This document shows positions 1 to 10,595 of a stretch of DNA of 53,716 bases, one piece after another (positions within the stretch are counted from its first letter, which is position 1; every line of letters begins with the position of its first letter). The stretch covers positions 1 through 53,716 of the forward strand of contig CACNVR010000007.1 in the NCBI GenBank assembly GCA_902623975.1, read 5' to 3'. This stretch comes from an uncultured Pelagibacteraceae bacterium. Lineage in GTDB: Bacteria; Pseudomonadota; Alphaproteobacteria; Pelagibacterales; Pelagibacteraceae. The position numbers and the translations under genes are program-made. The notes beneath the pieces were generated by a model. The model did not search any database. It worked only from the letters and a program-made list of their open reading frames with translations, and had not been told where the DNA came from.

Positions 1-240
1 ATTTTGCCAAGGTGAATTATTTTTTGGAAATTCTTTTTCAATAATAATATGTTCGATTTTATCATTAAATTTTTCAAAATTTTTTTTTGAAAAATTAATA
101 TTTTTTGTTTTTCCCCTATGATCATATATCGACTCACATATTACAAATTTATCAACTACATCGTTTAAAATTGAAAATCTTAATTCCATTTGTAAATTTT
201 CTTGAAAAAAAGTTACACAATCAAAAATTTTTCTGCTCAT
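1..240 (-). CDS. Glycosyltransferase, GT17-like (5' part only, runs off the window)
   Basis: The first 80 codons are present; the rest lies beyond base 1. The ATG is at 240-238 and the frame is open to the window edge. The N-terminus (start MSRKIFDCVTFFQEN, then a DVVDKFVICES stretch and a Gly-Lys about 12 residues later) resembles the opening of GT17-family proteins (beta-1,4-N-acetylglucosaminyltransferase-like), which begin with a DCF-TFFNE motif and a 'DVVDKFV-VE' strand. It follows lepA by only four bases on the same strand, so it is probably the distal gene of the thrS-to-lepA block. A role in surface glycan synthesis is inferred from the family. Family call moderate; gene presence likely. 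Confidence 0.65.
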   Translation of the reverse strand, partial: MSRKIFDCVTFFQENLQMELRFSILNDVVDKFVICESIYDHRGKTKNINFSKKNFEKFNDKIEHIIIEKEFPKNNSPWQN

Positions 241-244
241 TATT

Positions 245-2050
245 TTAATCTTTATTTATTTTTAAAACACCAATAAAGGCTTCCTGAGGAATTTCAACTC
301 TTCCGAATTGTTTGGATCTAGCTTTACCTTTTTTTTGTTTCTCTAATAATTTTCTTTTTCTATCGGTTGCACCACCACCATGTATTTTGGTTAAAACGTC
401 TTTTTTAAAACCTTTAATTGTTTCTCTTGCAATAATTTTTCCCCCGATTGCTGCTTGTAAAGGTATCATAAAGTTATGTCTTGGTATTAAATCTTTCAAT
501 TTTTCACATACATCTCTTCCTGTTTTTTGTGCAAAATTTCTGTGTATCATCATTGCCAATGCATCTACAGGTTCTCCATTTACTAGTATACCTAATTTTA
601 CTAAATCTCCCTCTCTGTATCCAATAATTTCATAATCAAAACTTGCATAACCACTCGTCATGGATTTTATACGATCGTTAAAATCAAAAACTACCTCATT
701 TAAAGGGAGTTCATAATTTAATACAGCCCTATTTCCTGAATAACTCAAATTTGTTTGAATACCTCTTTTATCTTGGCATAATTTTATGATTGATCCCAAA
801 TATTGATCAGGTGTTATTACCGTAGCTTTTATCCATGGCTCCTCAATAAATTTAATGTAAGTTGGATCAGGAAGACTTGATGGGTTTTGTAAGTCAACAA
901 CACTATTATTATTTAAATTCACCTTATATACAACTCCAGGGGTCGTCGTAAGTAGATTAACATCAAACTCTCTTTCAAGCCTCTCTGTAATTATTTCAAG
1001 ATGAAGCAGTCCTAAAAAACCACATCTAAAACCTAAGCCTAAAGCGGATGAGGACTCAGCTTCAAATGAAAAACTTGAATCATTTAATTGTAATTTAGCC
1101 AAACCATCTTTAAGTTTTTGATACTCGGAACTATCAACTGGAAATAGTCCACAAAACACAACTGGTTTGCTTGGTTTAAATCCAGGCAATGCTTCGACTA
1201 TTGGTTTTGAAGCATCACAAATAGTATCTCCAACTTTTGTTTCTGATAAAACTTTTATTCCAGTAGTAATAAAACCAATTTCACCAGCATTTAATTCATT
1301 TACGTCTTTAGCTTTGGGTGTGAATACGCCAACTTTTTCGACAATATAATCTTGATTGGTTGATAACATCTTAATTTTCATATTTTTAGTAATTTTTCCA
1401 TTAATAACTCTTACTAATATTACAACCCCAAGGTATGTATCGTACCAACTATCTACCAATAAACATTTCAAATCCTGTTCTAAATTCCCTTTTGGTCCTG
1501 GTAATTGGTTTATTATTTGTTCCAATATCTCATCAATACCCTCTCCAGTTTTTCCAGAACAAGGAATGGCATTTTCAGTATCAATACCAATTACGTCCTC
1601 AATTTGTTTACTGGTTCTCTCTAAATCTGATGCTGGTAAATCAATTTTATTTAAGACTGGAATTATTTCATGATTTATATCTAAAGCTTGATAAACATTG
1701 GCTAGTGTTTGTGCTTCAACACCTTGGGTACTGTCAACAATAAGTATGGAGCCCTCACATGCATAAAGTGATCTGCTGACTTCATAACTAAAATCAACAT
1801 GTCCTGGGGTATCTATTATATTTAATATGTATTCTTTTCCATTTTTAGCTCTATAATTTAGTTTAACTGTTTGGGCTTTAATTGTAATTCCTCTCTCTCT
1901 TTCAATATCCATAGAGTCTAAAACTTGAGCTTTCATCTCTCTTTCTGTTAAACCACCACATTTGTGAATTATCCTATCTGCAATTGTTGATTTACCATGA
2001 TCAATGTGCGCAATTATTGAAAAATTTCTTATATTGTCGATAGTGTCCAT
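245..2050 (-). CDS. lepA: Elongation factor 4 (LepA), ribosome-associated GTPase
   Basis: A 601-residue protein, the normal length for LepA/EF4, a cytoplasmic translational GTPase that acts on stalled or assembling ribosomes. Visible motifs are the P-loop AHIDHGKST (residues 14-22), a DTPGHVDF G3 motif near residue 80, and NKID (G4) about 55 residues later. The EF-G-like domains follow, then the LepA-specific lysine-rich C-terminal domain with the [19 protein letters not shown] region. It starts with ATG just 7 bases after the pheT stop, so it is probably cotranscribed with the translation genes upstream. No truncation or odd residues were seen. Identity is very secure. Confidence 0.98.
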   Translation of the reverse strand: MDTIDNIRNFSIIAHIDHGKSTIADRIIHKCGGLTEREMKAQVLDSMDIERERGITIKAQTVKLNYRAKNGKEYILNIIDTPGHVDFSYEVSRSLYACEGSILIVDSTQGVEAQTLANVYQALDINHEIIPVLNKIDLPASDLERTSKQIEDVIGIDTENAIPCSGKTGEGIDEILEQIINQLPGPKGNLEQDLKCLLVDSWYDTYLGVVILVRVINGKITKNMKIKMLSTNQDYIVEKVGVFTPKAKDVNELNAGEIGFITTGIKVLSETKVGDTICDASKPIVEALPGFKPSKPVVFCGLFPVDSSEYQKLKDGLAKLQLNDSSFSFEAESSSALGLGFRCGFLGLLHLEIITERLEREFDVNLLTTTPGVVYKVNLNNNSVVDLQNPSSLPDPTYIKFIEEPWIKATVITPDQYLGSIIKLCQDKRGIQTNLSYSGNRAVLNYELPLNEVVFDFNDRIKSMTSGYASFDYEIIGYREGDLVKLGILVNGEPVDALAMMIHRNFAQKTGRDVCEKLKDLIPRHNFMIPLQAAIGGKIIARETIKGFKKDVLTKIHGGGATDRKRKLLEKQKKGKARSKQFGRVEIPQEAFIGVLKINKD

Positions 2051-2057
2051 TTAAACA

Positions 2058-4463
2058 TTAAGATCGAATTTTTGCGCCAGTTTTATCTTCAACAGTCTTG
2101 ATTATCAAATTATTAATTTTTTCTAAATCATTCTCATTTAAAGTTTTTTCAGATGATTGTATCGTTACACTTATTGCTATCGATTTCTGATTTTCAGGAA
2201 TATTATCACCCTCATAAACATCAAAAACTTTAATATTTTTTATTAAACTTTCGTCTACATTTGAAATAGTATCTATCAAATCTTGGGCTTTTACCTCTTT
2301 GTTTATGATAAATGCGAAATCTCTCTCAGATTTTTGATAGTCTGAAAATGAAAATTTTTCTTTTAGATCTTTAAGGGTTTTCTTGGGTAATTCTAAATTT
2401 TCCATAAAGATCTCAAAACCAACTAAAGACTCTGTTTTAATATCAATTTGTTTTAAAATATTCGGGTGAATTTCTCCAAAATATGCAGCTATTTTATTTT
2501 TTTTATTATTTAAAAATAATCTTCCTGATTTCCCAGGGTGATAATAATTGGGTGTTTCATTATCGATAAAAAAATTTTCAGAGTTATAACCTGCTTCAAC
2601 TAAAGTTTGAACAACATCTCTTTTCACATCAAATACATCTACGTTTCTATCTTTTTCAATCCAAGATAATCTAGATTTTTTACCTGCTGACAAACCACAA
2701 ATTACCGTATTTTGTTCACCGGGATTAGAACCATTAAAAATAGGACCTATTTCAAATATTGATAAATCTTTAAAACCTCTGTCGAGATTTTTATTAATAT
2801 ATAATATTAAATTTGAAAAAATTGAATTCCTTAAAACTCCTAATTCTGAACTAATAGGATTAATAATTTTTATCTCTTTTTTTGTATCTCTAAAATAATC
2901 ATTATAACGTTTGTCTGTAAACGACCAAGTGATTGCCTCCAAATAACCTTTGGATGCAACTGATCTTTGTAAAAAATGGAATAATTTCTGATATTTATTT
3001 AAAGTAGATTTTTTTCTTTGTTTAATTGGCTCTATATACTTTATCTTTTCATAACCACTTATCCTAACCAACTCCTCAACGATATCTACTTCCTGTGAAA
3101 TATCTGGTCTCCATGAAGGAACAATTAATTCGAGTCTTTTCTTATCCTTTTTTACTTCAAAACCAAGATTCTCTAAAATTTTAATCATTTCTTTTAAAGA
3201 AATTTTAAAACCAGTTATTTTTTCAAAAATATTTGGGTCAAATTTAATCTTTTTTGTTTTGTAAGTTTCTATTTTTTGAATATCAATTTTGCTAATTTCA
3301 CCACCACAAATCTCTTTTATTAATTTTGCAGCTTTATTTAAACCATCTTCGATTGATAACGGATCTATACCTCTTTCAAATCTAAACTTTGCATCGGTAT
3401 CAAGATTTAATTTTTTTGCCGTATTTCTTATTGACCCCGGTTCAAAATAAGCTGACTCAAGTAATATATTTTTTGTATCGAATTCTGTACCAGATCTTGT
3501 ACCACCAATAATTCCTCCAAGTCCTAAAACACCTTTATTATCGCTAATAACACACATGCCACTCTCCAGCTTATAATTTTTATTATCAAGTGCTGTAAAC
3601 TCTTCTCCAGACTTAGAATTTCGAACAATTATACCCTTTTCAATTTTATCAGCATCATAAGCATGTAATGGTCGATTAATATCGAGCATAACATAGTTTG
3701 TAATGTCAACTATTGCTGAGATTGGTTTTTGACCAATAGAAATTAACTTATCTTTAAGCCATTTAGGACTTTCAGAATTTTTCACATTTGTTATCAAACA
3801 GCTTCCAAATGCAGTACATCCTTGAACTCTTTCCTTATTAATCTTTATTTTTAAGGTGTGTCTATTTTTTGAATAAATTTTTTTTTCCCCTAAATCTACT
3901 AACTTTCCAAAACCTGATGCAGCTAGATCTCTAGCTATTCCCCTAACTCCAAGACAGTCTGGTCTATTAGGTGTTATAGATAGATCAATAAGATTTGATT
4001 TTGATTTTGAAAAATAACTTTTACCAATATTTTTTCTAAATTCCTTGGTTAATTCAGTAATCCCATCACTTTCATCAGACAGATTTAATTCAGACTCTGA
4101 ACAAAGCATTCCGTAAGAAGTAACACCTCTTATTTTAGCGACTACTAATTTTGTCTTGGTTTTAGGAATAATAGCACCTGGAGGAGCATATATAGTAAGC
4201 AATCCTTCTTTTGCATTTTCTGCACCACATACAACTTTTTTAATTTCTTTCTTTCCAATATTTACGTCACAAACTTTAAGTCGATCTGCATTTGGATGTT
4301 TTTCAGTTTTTATAATTTCAGCTACTTTGAATAATTCATTATCACCAGAAAGACTTTCTACACTCTCTACTTCAAGACCAATATTGGTAAGTTGCTCTAA
4401 AAGGTTTTTTTCTTTTAGATTTGTCTTTAGATGATCTTTTAACCAATCAAATGTTATTTTCAT
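2058..4463 (-). CDS. pheT: Phenylalanine--tRNA ligase beta subunit
   Basis: An 801-residue protein, typical of bacterial PheT, which forms the alpha2-beta2 enzyme that charges tRNA-Phe. The N-terminal EMAP/OB-fold tRNA-binding domain (around residues 40-150, with the [11 protein letters not shown] motif) is followed by the B3/B4 editing domain, the B5 domain and a C-terminal ferredoxin-fold anticodon-binding domain (about residues 705-801, with [10 protein letters not shown]). The ATG overlaps the pheS stop codon by four bases (ATGA), which implies translational coupling that keeps the two subunits stoichiometric. It is intact and full length. Confidence 0.98.
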   Translation of the reverse strand: MKITFDWLKDHLKTNLKEKNLLEQLTNIGLEVESVESLSGDNELFKVAEIIKTEKHPNADRLKVCDVNIGKKEIKKVVCGAENAKEGLLTIYAPPGAIIPKTKTKLVVAKIRGVTSYGMLCSESELNLSDESDGITELTKEFRKNIGKSYFSKSKSNLIDLSITPNRPDCLGVRGIARDLAASGFGKLVDLGEKKIYSKNRHTLKIKINKERVQGCTAFGSCLITNVKNSESPKWLKDKLISIGQKPISAIVDITNYVMLDINRPLHAYDADKIEKGIIVRNSKSGEEFTALDNKNYKLESGMCVISDNKGVLGLGGIIGGTRSGTEFDTKNILLESAYFEPGSIRNTAKKLNLDTDAKFRFERGIDPLSIEDGLNKAAKLIKEICGGEISKIDIQKIETYKTKKIKFDPNIFEKITGFKISLKEMIKILENLGFEVKKDKKRLELIVPSWRPDISQEVDIVEELVRISGYEKIKYIEPIKQRKKSTLNKYQKLFHFLQRSVASKGYLEAITWSFTDKRYNDYFRDTKKEIKIINPISSELGVLRNSIFSNLILYINKNLDRGFKDLSIFEIGPIFNGSNPGEQNTVICGLSAGKKSRLSWIEKDRNVDVFDVKRDVVQTLVEAGYNSENFFIDNETPNYYHPGKSGRLFLNNKKNKIAAYFGEIHPNILKQIDIKTESLVGFEIFMENLELPKKTLKDLKEKFSFSDYQKSERDFAFIINKEVKAQDLIDTISNVDESLIKNIKVFDVYEGDNIPENQKSIAISVTIQSSEKTLNENDLEKINNLIIKTVEDKTGAKIRS

Positions 4464-5527
4464 CGACTGAGACCTCTATAATTCGTAGGTACATCCAATG
4501 GATCAAATCCAAAATGATTCAACCATCGATAATCACAATCAAAAAAAGCTCTCAAGTCATTGATTCCATATTTCAGCATAGCAAGTCTATCTATCCCAAT
4601 ACCAAATGCGTATCCCTGAAACTTTGATGGGTCTACTTTAACATTTTTTAAAACATTGGGATGAACCATTCCACATCCTAAAATCTCTAACCATTTATTT
4701 CCTTCTCCTATTATAATTTTTCCATCTTTCATCTCGTATCCAATATCAACTTCAGCAGATGGTTCTGTAAAAGGGAAATGACTAGGTCTAAATCTCATCT
4801 TAATTTTATCTACCTCAAAAAACTCTTTGATAAAATAATTTAAACATCCTTTTAAGTGGCCCATATTAATGTCTTTATCTATATGCAAACCCTCAACTTG
4901 ATGAAACATAGGAGCATGAGTTTGATCACTATCCGATCTATAAGTTCTTCCCGGTGCGATAATTTTAAAAGGTGGTTTATTTTTGATCATAGTTCTGATT
5001 TGAACTGGAGATGTATGTGTTCGCAATAAATTTTGTTTTTTTTCATCTAGATAGAACGTATCATGCATATCCCTAGCAGGATGATTTTCAGGAGTATTTA
5101 AAGCTGTGAAATTATTATATTCATTCTCAACGTCTGGTCCTTCTTCAACGCTAAAACCTATTTCAGAAAAAATAGATGATATTTCATCGATCGTTTGTGA
5201 TACTGGATGAATTTTTCCTCGAACAAATGATCTTTCTGGTAATGTAATATCAATTTTTTCTTTTTCTAATTTCTCATTAATTTCAGCACTTTTAAGTTCA
5301 TTTGTTTTTGAATTTATTAAATCCTGGAGTTCATCTTTAATTATATTTAAGTCAAAGGCAAATTTTTTTCTCTCTGACTCTGCAATTGTTCCGATCTTTT
5401 TAAATTGAGTTGAAATTAATCCACTTTTTCCAAATAGATCAGATTTAATTTGGTTTATTTCTGAAATATCTAATTTTCCACTAAGCTTTGAAAGAAATTC
5501 ATCTTTTATTTTTTTAAGATCTGACAT
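4460..5527 (-). CDS. pheS: Phenylalanine--tRNA ligase alpha subunit
   Basis: The 355-residue catalytic subunit of phenylalanyl-tRNA synthetase. An N-terminal coiled coil of about 90 residues precedes the class II core. Motif 2 appears as [21 protein letters not shown], and motif 3 as the [15 protein letters not shown] segment near the C-terminus. It precedes pheT with a 4-base overlap, and rplT lies 43 bases upstream. Start chosen at ATG 5527 because [11 protein letters not shown] matches the family's N-terminal helix. Function is secure. Confidence 0.98.
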   Translation of the reverse strand: MSDLKKIKDEFLSKLSGKLDISEINQIKSDLFGKSGLISTQFKKIGTIAESERKKFAFDLNIIKDELQDLINSKTNELKSAEINEKLEKEKIDITLPERSFVRGKIHPVSQTIDEISSIFSEIGFSVEEGPDVENEYNNFTALNTPENHPARDMHDTFYLDEKKQNLLRTHTSPVQIRTMIKNKPPFKIIAPGRTYRSDSDQTHAPMFHQVEGLHIDKDINMGHLKGCLNYFIKEFFEVDKIKMRFRPSHFPFTEPSAEVDIGYEMKDGKIIIGEGNKWLEILGCGMVHPNVLKNVKVDPSKFQGYAFGIGIDRLAMLKYGINDLRAFFDCDYRWLNHFGFDPLDVPTNYRGLSR

Positions 5528-5570
5528 TTTTACAGATTATTTCTTCAGAGAAATAAAACAATAGCGAAGA

Positions 5571-5927
5571 TTAATTTAAAGCTGATTGAGCTTTTTGAAC
5601 GATAGTTTTAAAGGCTTCTGGGCTATCATAGGCTATCTCAGCTAGAATTTTTCTATCAATTTTTATTCCACATTTATTTAATCCATTAATAAACTTAGAA
5701 TATGTCAAACCTTCTGCTCTAACCCCAGCATTAATTCTTTGAATCCAAAGAGATTTAAAATCTCTTTTTTTATTTCTTCGGTCTCTGTAGGCATATTGCA
5801 TAGCTTTTTCCATTGCTTGCTTAGCAACTCGAATAGTGTTTTTTCTTCTACCCCACTGACCTTTAACAGCTTTCAAAACTTTTTTATGCTTAGCTCTACT
5901 TGTTACACCTCTTTTAACTCTTGCCAT
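5571..5927 (-). CDS. rplT: 50S ribosomal protein L20 (bL20)
   Basis: 118 residues, standard for bL20. The sequence starts [19 protein letters not shown] and carries the basic N-terminal extension that threads through 23S rRNA, followed by the globular part with [11 protein letters not shown] and KILAEIA. It binds 23S rRNA early in large-subunit assembly; in E. coli it also represses its own operon. It sits one base after the rpmI stop in the conserved order infC-rpmI-rplT. No leader resembling the known L20 autoregulatory structures was worked out here. Confidence 0.98.
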   Translation of the reverse strand: MARVKRGVTSRAKHKKVLKAVKGQWGRRKNTIRVAKQAMEKAMQYAYRDRRNKKRDFKSLWIQRINAGVRAEGLTYSKFINGLNKCGIKIDRKILAEIAYDSPEAFKTIVQKAQSALN

Positions 5928-5928
5928 T

Positions 5929-6135
5929 TTAACCTCTTAAACTGTAAGGCATGTACGATTTTACAATTTTACCATCTTGTTTTGACATCGTAGTAGTACC
6001 TCTTAATTTTCTAATTTGGGAATTAGTTCTTTTTATCATGCCATGTCTCTTTCCAGCTTGGGCCATTATAACTTTTCCTCTTGCTGAGATTTTAAACCTT
6101 TTTTTTGCTGAGCTTTTTGTTTTTAATTTTGGCAT
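5929..6135 (-). CDS. rpmI: 50S ribosomal protein L35 (bL35)
   Basis: 68 residues, beginning [21 protein letters not shown], which is the bL35 signature; a basic large-subunit ribosomal protein. It lies 53 bases downstream of infC and is followed after one base by rplT. No strong Shine-Dalgarno was visible ahead of its ATG, so it may depend on coupling with upstream translation (inference). Confidence 0.97.
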   Translation of the reverse strand: MPKLKTKSSAKKRFKISARGKVIMAQAGKRHGMIKRTNSQIRKLRGTTTMSKQDGKIVKSYMPYSLRG

Positions 6136-6188
6136 AATTGGACGAGTTTATACAAAGAATGTTGAAAATTTACAACCTATATTAAAGC

Positions 6189-6734
6189 CTATAAAGGTTG
6201 AATTACCATTATCATTTGCTTTCCGTCAAACTTAGGGTGCAATTCGACCTTCCCAATATCTTTCATATCTTCTTTTATTTTTGTCATTAACTCATTTCCT
6301 AAATGTGAGTGTTGAAGTTCTCGTCCTTTAAATCTAATAGTGAATTTAACTTTGTCACCTTTTGCAATAAATTTTTTTGCATTTTTCACTTTAAATTCAT
6401 AGTCATGAGTTTCAGTTACCGGTCGCATCTTTATTTCCTTAAGAGCAATAATTTTCTGTTTCTTTTTTGCCAAGTTGGCTTTTTTTTGAGCATCGTATTT
6501 GTATTTGCCCATATCCATAATTTTACAAACTGGTGGATTGGCATTTGGAGCAATTTCTATCAAATCTAAACCTTGATTCTTTGCCATTACTATTGCTTCA
6601 TTGGTATTAATGATCCCAAGATTTTTACCATCGTTACCAATTACCTGAACTTCTGGGGATGAAATCCTATTGTTAGATCTTGGACCTTTGTCCTTAGTTC
6701 TTCTTTGAAAATAGTTTTGTTTAAAATCTACCAC
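6189..6734 (-). CDS. infC: Translation initiation factor IF-3
   Basis: 181 residues, normal for IF-3, which prevents premature 50S joining and checks the start codon and initiator tRNA on the 30S subunit. The N-terminal domain (RISSPEVQVIGNDGKNLG, then a helix with DLIEIAPNANPPVCKIMD) is joined by a lysine-rich linker to the C-terminal domain (RPVTETHDYEFK, KFTIRFKGRELQH). The chosen start is GTG at 6734, immediately after the thrS stop (TAA then GTG). In-frame ATGs further in would remove the N-terminal domain. A non-ATG start fits the family, since E. coli infC uses AUU as part of self-regulation, but whether that applies here is inference. Confidence 0.96.
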   Translation of the reverse strand: MVDFKQNYFQRRTKDKGPRSNNRISSPEVQVIGNDGKNLGIINTNEAIVMAKNQGLDLIEIAPNANPPVCKIMDMGKYKYDAQKKANLAKKKQKIIALKEIKMRPVTETHDYEFKVKNAKKFIAKGDKVKFTIRFKGRELQHSHLGNELMTKIKEDMKDIGKVELHPKFDGKQMIMVIQPL

Positions 6735-8651
6735 TTAGTTTGAAGATGCTTTGTTTAAAGCAGAGAATTTTTTTAAGAACGTTCTTAATTCCATATTTTC
6801 TTGTTTACTTGAATCCAATCTTCTAATGGTTACTGAGTTACTGTCAACTTCTTTTTTACCACAAATTAATAAAAGAGGTATTTTTGCTAAAGAATGATCT
6901 CTTATTTTATAATTTAGGTTATGTTTTTTTAAATCAACAATAGAACTTATACCAACATTTTTAATTTTTTTAGAAACTTCAATTGCATAATCATCAAATT
7001 CTTCAGAAATCGGTATTACAACAGTTTGGAGTGGTGAAATCCAGAAGGGAAATTTACCAGCATAATTTTCAATTAAAATTCCAATAAATCTCTCAAGAGA
7101 ACCGAACAAAGCTCTGTGTAACATTACAGGTACTTTTTTTCCTCCATCTTTGTCTACATATGAAGCACCTAATCTGCCAGGTAAATTAAAATCGACTTGT
7201 AGTGTGCCACATTGCCAATCTCTTCCAATTGCATCTCTTAAAACAAACTCAATTTTGGGTCCATAAAATGCACCTTCGCCTTTATTAATTGTGTATTCTA
7301 ATTTTGTAGCTTTAACTGCTTCTAAAAGTGCAGTTTCAGCTTTATCCCATACATTATCGTCACCAACTCTTAAACTTGGTCTATCTGAATACTTTAGAAT
7401 TACATTTTCAAAACCAAGATCTTTATAAATTTCTAAAATAAGATTAGTAACTGTTAAGCATTCTTCTGTTATTTGATCTTCCGTACAAAATATATGAGCA
7501 TCATCTTGTGTAAACGCCCTTACTCTTAATAAACCATGAAGAGCCCCTGATGGTTCATAACGATGAACTTTACCAAATTCTGACATTTTGAGTGGTAAGT
7601 CTTTATAACTTTTTAAACCTTGATTAAAAACCTCAACACAACCTGGGCAATTCATTGGCTTGATAGCAAACACTTTTTCGTCAGGAGTGGTTGAGGTATA
7701 CATATTCGCACCAAATTTTTCCCAATGCCCAGATTTTTCCCATAAAGTTCTATCTAAAACTTCAGGAGTATTTATTTCTTTATAGCCGGCAATATCTTGC
7801 TTCATTCTCATATAATCAATTAATTTTTGAAACAACGCCCACCCTTTTTCGTGCCAAAAAACTGACCCTGGACTCTCTTCTCTAAAATGAAACAAATCCA
7901 TCTCCTTGCCTAATTTTCTATGATCTCTTTTTTCAGCTTCTTCAAGTCTTTTTAAATAGTCATCCAAATCTTTTTTATTTGCCCAACTTGTTCCATAAAT
8001 TCTTTGAAGCATTTCATTCTTAGAATCTCCTCTCCAATATGCACCAGAGACCTTAGTTAATTTAAAAAATTTACCGACTCTACCTGTTGAGGATAAATGA
8101 GGCCCTCTACACAAATCATGCCATTTTCCATGGAAATATATAGAAACTTCTTCATCTTTAGGAATGCTCTTAATTAATTCTGCCTTATAGATTTCTCCTT
8201 TTTTTTTAAAGTGATGAATTGCTTTTTCTCTATCCCAAATTTCTTTTTTTGTTTTTTCATCTCGATCAACAATTTCTCTCATTTTTTCCTCAATCTTTTT
8301 CAAATCTTCTTCAGTAAAAGGTTCTTTTCTGGCAAAATCATAATAAAAGCCATTTTCAATTACTGGTCCTATTGTTACTTGCGTGCCTGGATACAATTCT
8401 TGAACTGCCATAGCCAAAATATGAGCTGTATCGTGCCTAATTGTCTCCAAACCTTCCTTATTTTTAGAAGTAAATATTTTTACAGAACAATCTTTTTCAA
8501 TTATGGAATCTAGATCTTTTAATTCTCCATTAATACTTATGACCATTGCTTGATTAGCAAGAGATTTGCTAATTTTTTGGGCCACTTCTAAACCAGTGAC
8601 TTTTTTTGGGAAGTCTAAGCTGTTTCCATCTGGTAATGTTATTATCGGCAT
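6735..8651 (-). CDS. thrS: Threonine--tRNA ligase
   Basis: A 638-residue class II synthetase. Domains in order: N-terminal TGS domain (about 1-62), the SAD editing domain with the zinc-type RHDTAHILA motif, the catalytic core carrying the CPGC zinc-binding cysteine segment (NCPGCVEVF) and MLHRALFGSLERF motif 3, and a C-terminal anticodon-binding domain (about 535-638). It charges tRNA-Thr in the cytoplasm. It abuts the glycosyltransferase stop upstream and the infC start downstream with no spacer, so the whole block is probably one transcript. Confidence 0.98.
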   Translation of the reverse strand: MPIITLPDGNSLDFPKKVTGLEVAQKISKSLANQAMVISINGELKDLDSIIEKDCSVKIFTSKNKEGLETIRHDTAHILAMAVQELYPGTQVTIGPVIENGFYYDFARKEPFTEEDLKKIEEKMREIVDRDEKTKKEIWDREKAIHHFKKKGEIYKAELIKSIPKDEEVSIYFHGKWHDLCRGPHLSSTGRVGKFFKLTKVSGAYWRGDSKNEMLQRIYGTSWANKKDLDDYLKRLEEAEKRDHRKLGKEMDLFHFREESPGSVFWHEKGWALFQKLIDYMRMKQDIAGYKEINTPEVLDRTLWEKSGHWEKFGANMYTSTTPDEKVFAIKPMNCPGCVEVFNQGLKSYKDLPLKMSEFGKVHRYEPSGALHGLLRVRAFTQDDAHIFCTEDQITEECLTVTNLILEIYKDLGFENVILKYSDRPSLRVGDDNVWDKAETALLEAVKATKLEYTINKGEGAFYGPKIEFVLRDAIGRDWQCGTLQVDFNLPGRLGASYVDKDGGKKVPVMLHRALFGSLERFIGILIENYAGKFPFWISPLQTVVIPISEEFDDYAIEVSKKIKNVGISSIVDLKKHNLNYKIRDHSLAKIPLLLICGKKEVDSNSVTIRRLDSSKQENMELRTFLKKFSALNKASSN

Positions 8652-9806
8652 TTAATTTAGTAGTCTTTTATACTCTGAATATGTAGAAAAACACATTTTT
8701 TCAACATTAAATTTTTTAATTATATTCTTTCTTCCCTCTTTACCCATTAAATCTAATGATGATTCATCCATTGTTAAAGCTCTTACAATTTTTTTACTTA
8801 AAGCTTTTGCGTTACCAGATTCGAATAAAAAACCAGTTTTTTCATCGATTATTGTTTCATTTGAACCACCTATATTACTAGCGATAATCAATTTTTTCAT
8901 TGATTGAGCTTCGACAGCAACTCGTCCAAAGGCTTCTGGTTCTACAGATGCAGAAACAACAATATCAGAAATTTTATATGCTAAGGCCATGTCTCTACAA
9001 TTATCAATAAACTTAACTTGATTTGTTAAATGATGCTGCTCTGTTAAGCGAATTAATTTTTTTTTGAATAAATCTCTTCCTTGATCACTGCCTAAAATAA
9101 CTGCATGAAAAGCCTCATAACCTAGTTCAACTTTAACTAAATTTATTGCTTCTATAAATAATTCTTGCCCTTTCCAATGTGTAAGTCTTCCGGGCATCAA
9201 TATAATCTTTTTTTCTTTATTAATTTTCCAATCTTTTAAAAGTTTTTTTTCATCACTTTCCAGCTTCGTAGAAGCATCAAAATAATCGATATTTATTCCT
9301 CTAAATATTACAAGAAATTTTTTGGAAGATTTCAAATATTCTGAATAATTTTCTTTAATATGAGAAAAAATAAAATTTGAACCTGCAATGATTAAGTCAG
9401 ATCTTACCATCACAGAATTATAAAATTTTTTTATCTTTCCACTAAAATTATATGTACCATGAAACGTTGTAACAAATTTTCTTCCTGTCAGTTTAGTGGC
9501 AATTAAACATGACCAAGCTGGGGCTCTACTTCTAGCGTGAACTATAGTGATATTAAAGCATAAAATAATTCCAACTAAGACTATACTATTAAGTAATATG
9601 AGAAATGGATTTTTACTTTTAACCGGCAATCTAATTATCTTCACTTTTTTTTTATCAACAAATTTTAATAAATCTCCTCCACTAGTAACAATAAAAGATT
9701 TACAGTTATTTTCAGGTAAGTAATGAGCAATATCATAACACCCAGTTTCAGCTCCTCCATAACCTAATTCAGGTATAACTTGCAAAACTTTTATATTAAA
9801 CGACAT
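8652..9806 (-). CDS. Glycosyltransferase family 4 (GT-B fold)
   Basis: 384 residues with the two-Rossmann GT-B plan. The N-terminal acceptor half opens IKVLQVIPELGYGGAETGCYDIA (glycine-rich loop). The C-terminal donor half contains LMPGRLTHWKGQELFIEAI and an E-x7-E motif in EPEAFGRVAVEA, typical of retaining GT4 enzymes. It is cytoplasmic or membrane-peripheral and transfers a sugar from a nucleotide donor; substrate unknown, with lipopolysaccharide or surface-glycan synthesis likely. It is the first gene of the minus-strand block ending at lepA and the GT17-like gene, so it shares a transcript with thrS. The promoter should lie in the 42 bp shared with the divergent hydrolase. Confidence 0.88.
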   Translation of the reverse strand: MSFNIKVLQVIPELGYGGAETGCYDIAHYLPENNCKSFIVTSGGDLLKFVDKKKVKIIRLPVKSKNPFLILLNSIVLVGIILCFNITIVHARSRAPAWSCLIATKLTGRKFVTTFHGTYNFSGKIKKFYNSVMVRSDLIIAGSNFIFSHIKENYSEYLKSSKKFLVIFRGINIDYFDASTKLESDEKKLLKDWKINKEKKIILMPGRLTHWKGQELFIEAINLVKVELGYEAFHAVILGSDQGRDLFKKKLIRLTEQHHLTNQVKFIDNCRDMALAYKISDIVVSASVEPEAFGRVAVEAQSMKKLIIASNIGGSNETIIDEKTGFLFESGNAKALSKKIVRALTMDESSLDLMGKEGRKNIIKKFNVEKMCFSTYSEYKRLLN

Positions 9807-9848
9807 ATAATTTGATTATATAATATTAGATTAAACTAATAAACTTTT

Positions 9849-10595
9849 ATGACTATTTTCAATTATTTCAAAATCACTAAACAAAGAAAAATCAGATATT
9901 TAAAAAATTCAAAGAAAGATGCAATTTACATTGTTTTTTTACATGGATTCATGTCAGATTTAGAGGGAAAAAAACCTAAAGCATTTCATGATTTTGCAAA
10001 AAAAAACAATCTTGGATTTTTAGCACTAGAATATTACGGTCATGGTAAATCATCAGGTAAATTCATTGATGGTAATATCTCTAGATGGAGCAAAGACGTA
10101 AATATATTAATTAAAAGAGTTGTAAAAAAAAATAAAATGATTCTAATTGGCTCAAGTATGGGTTCTTGGATTTCTTTAAATCAGTTTAAATATTTTAAAA
10201 AACAAATTATAGGCTTCTTAGGAATTGGTTCTGCTCCTGAATTTTTAGAGAATCTAATGTGGAAAAAGTTTTCAAAAAAAATGAAAAAAGAAATTAAAAA
10301 AAATGGAATTATTTATTTGAAACATGGCAAATATGAATATCCAATATCGTATCAACTTATTAAAGATGGAAGAAAAAATAAGATACTTCATAAAAAGATT
10401 ATTCATAATATAAAGATTGTAATGATCCATGGAAGCAAAGATGAGTCTGTCCCTGTTATTTATTCGAAAAAAATCTTAAAAATTTTTAAAACTGCAAAAA
10501 AAAAATTAATAGTAATTAAAAATGGTGATCATAGCCTTTCTTCACCAAAATATTTAAGTTTGATAAAAAAAGAACTCAAATTATTTATTAGCTAA
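9849..10595 (+). CDS. Alpha/beta hydrolase (serine esterase/thioesterase-like)
   Basis: 248 residues with a recognisable alpha/beta-hydrolase layout: FLHGFMSDLEGKK (oxyanion-hole loop), the nucleophile elbow GSSMGSW near residue 102, a candidate acid in HGSKDESVP and the catalytic His in NGDHSL near the C-terminus. It resembles the short ABHD10-like/BAAT-like esterases of alphaproteobacteria; substrate unknown. No signal peptide is seen. It is divergent from the GT4 gene, and its last eight bases overlap the end of gltB on the other strand. Very lysine-rich, as expected for an extreme AT-rich genome. Confidence 0.85.
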   Translation: MTIFNYFKITKQRKIRYLKNSKKDAIYIVFLHGFMSDLEGKKPKAFHDFAKKNNLGFLALEYYGHGKSSGKFIDGNISRWSKDVNILIKRVVKKNKMILIGSSMGSWISLNQFKYFKKQIIGFLGIGSAPEFLENLMWKKFSKKMKKEIKKNGIIYLKHGKYEYPISYQLIKDGRKNKILHKKIIHNIKIVMIHGSKDESVPVIYSKKILKIFKTAKKKLIVIKNGDHSLSSPKYLSLIKKELKLFIS

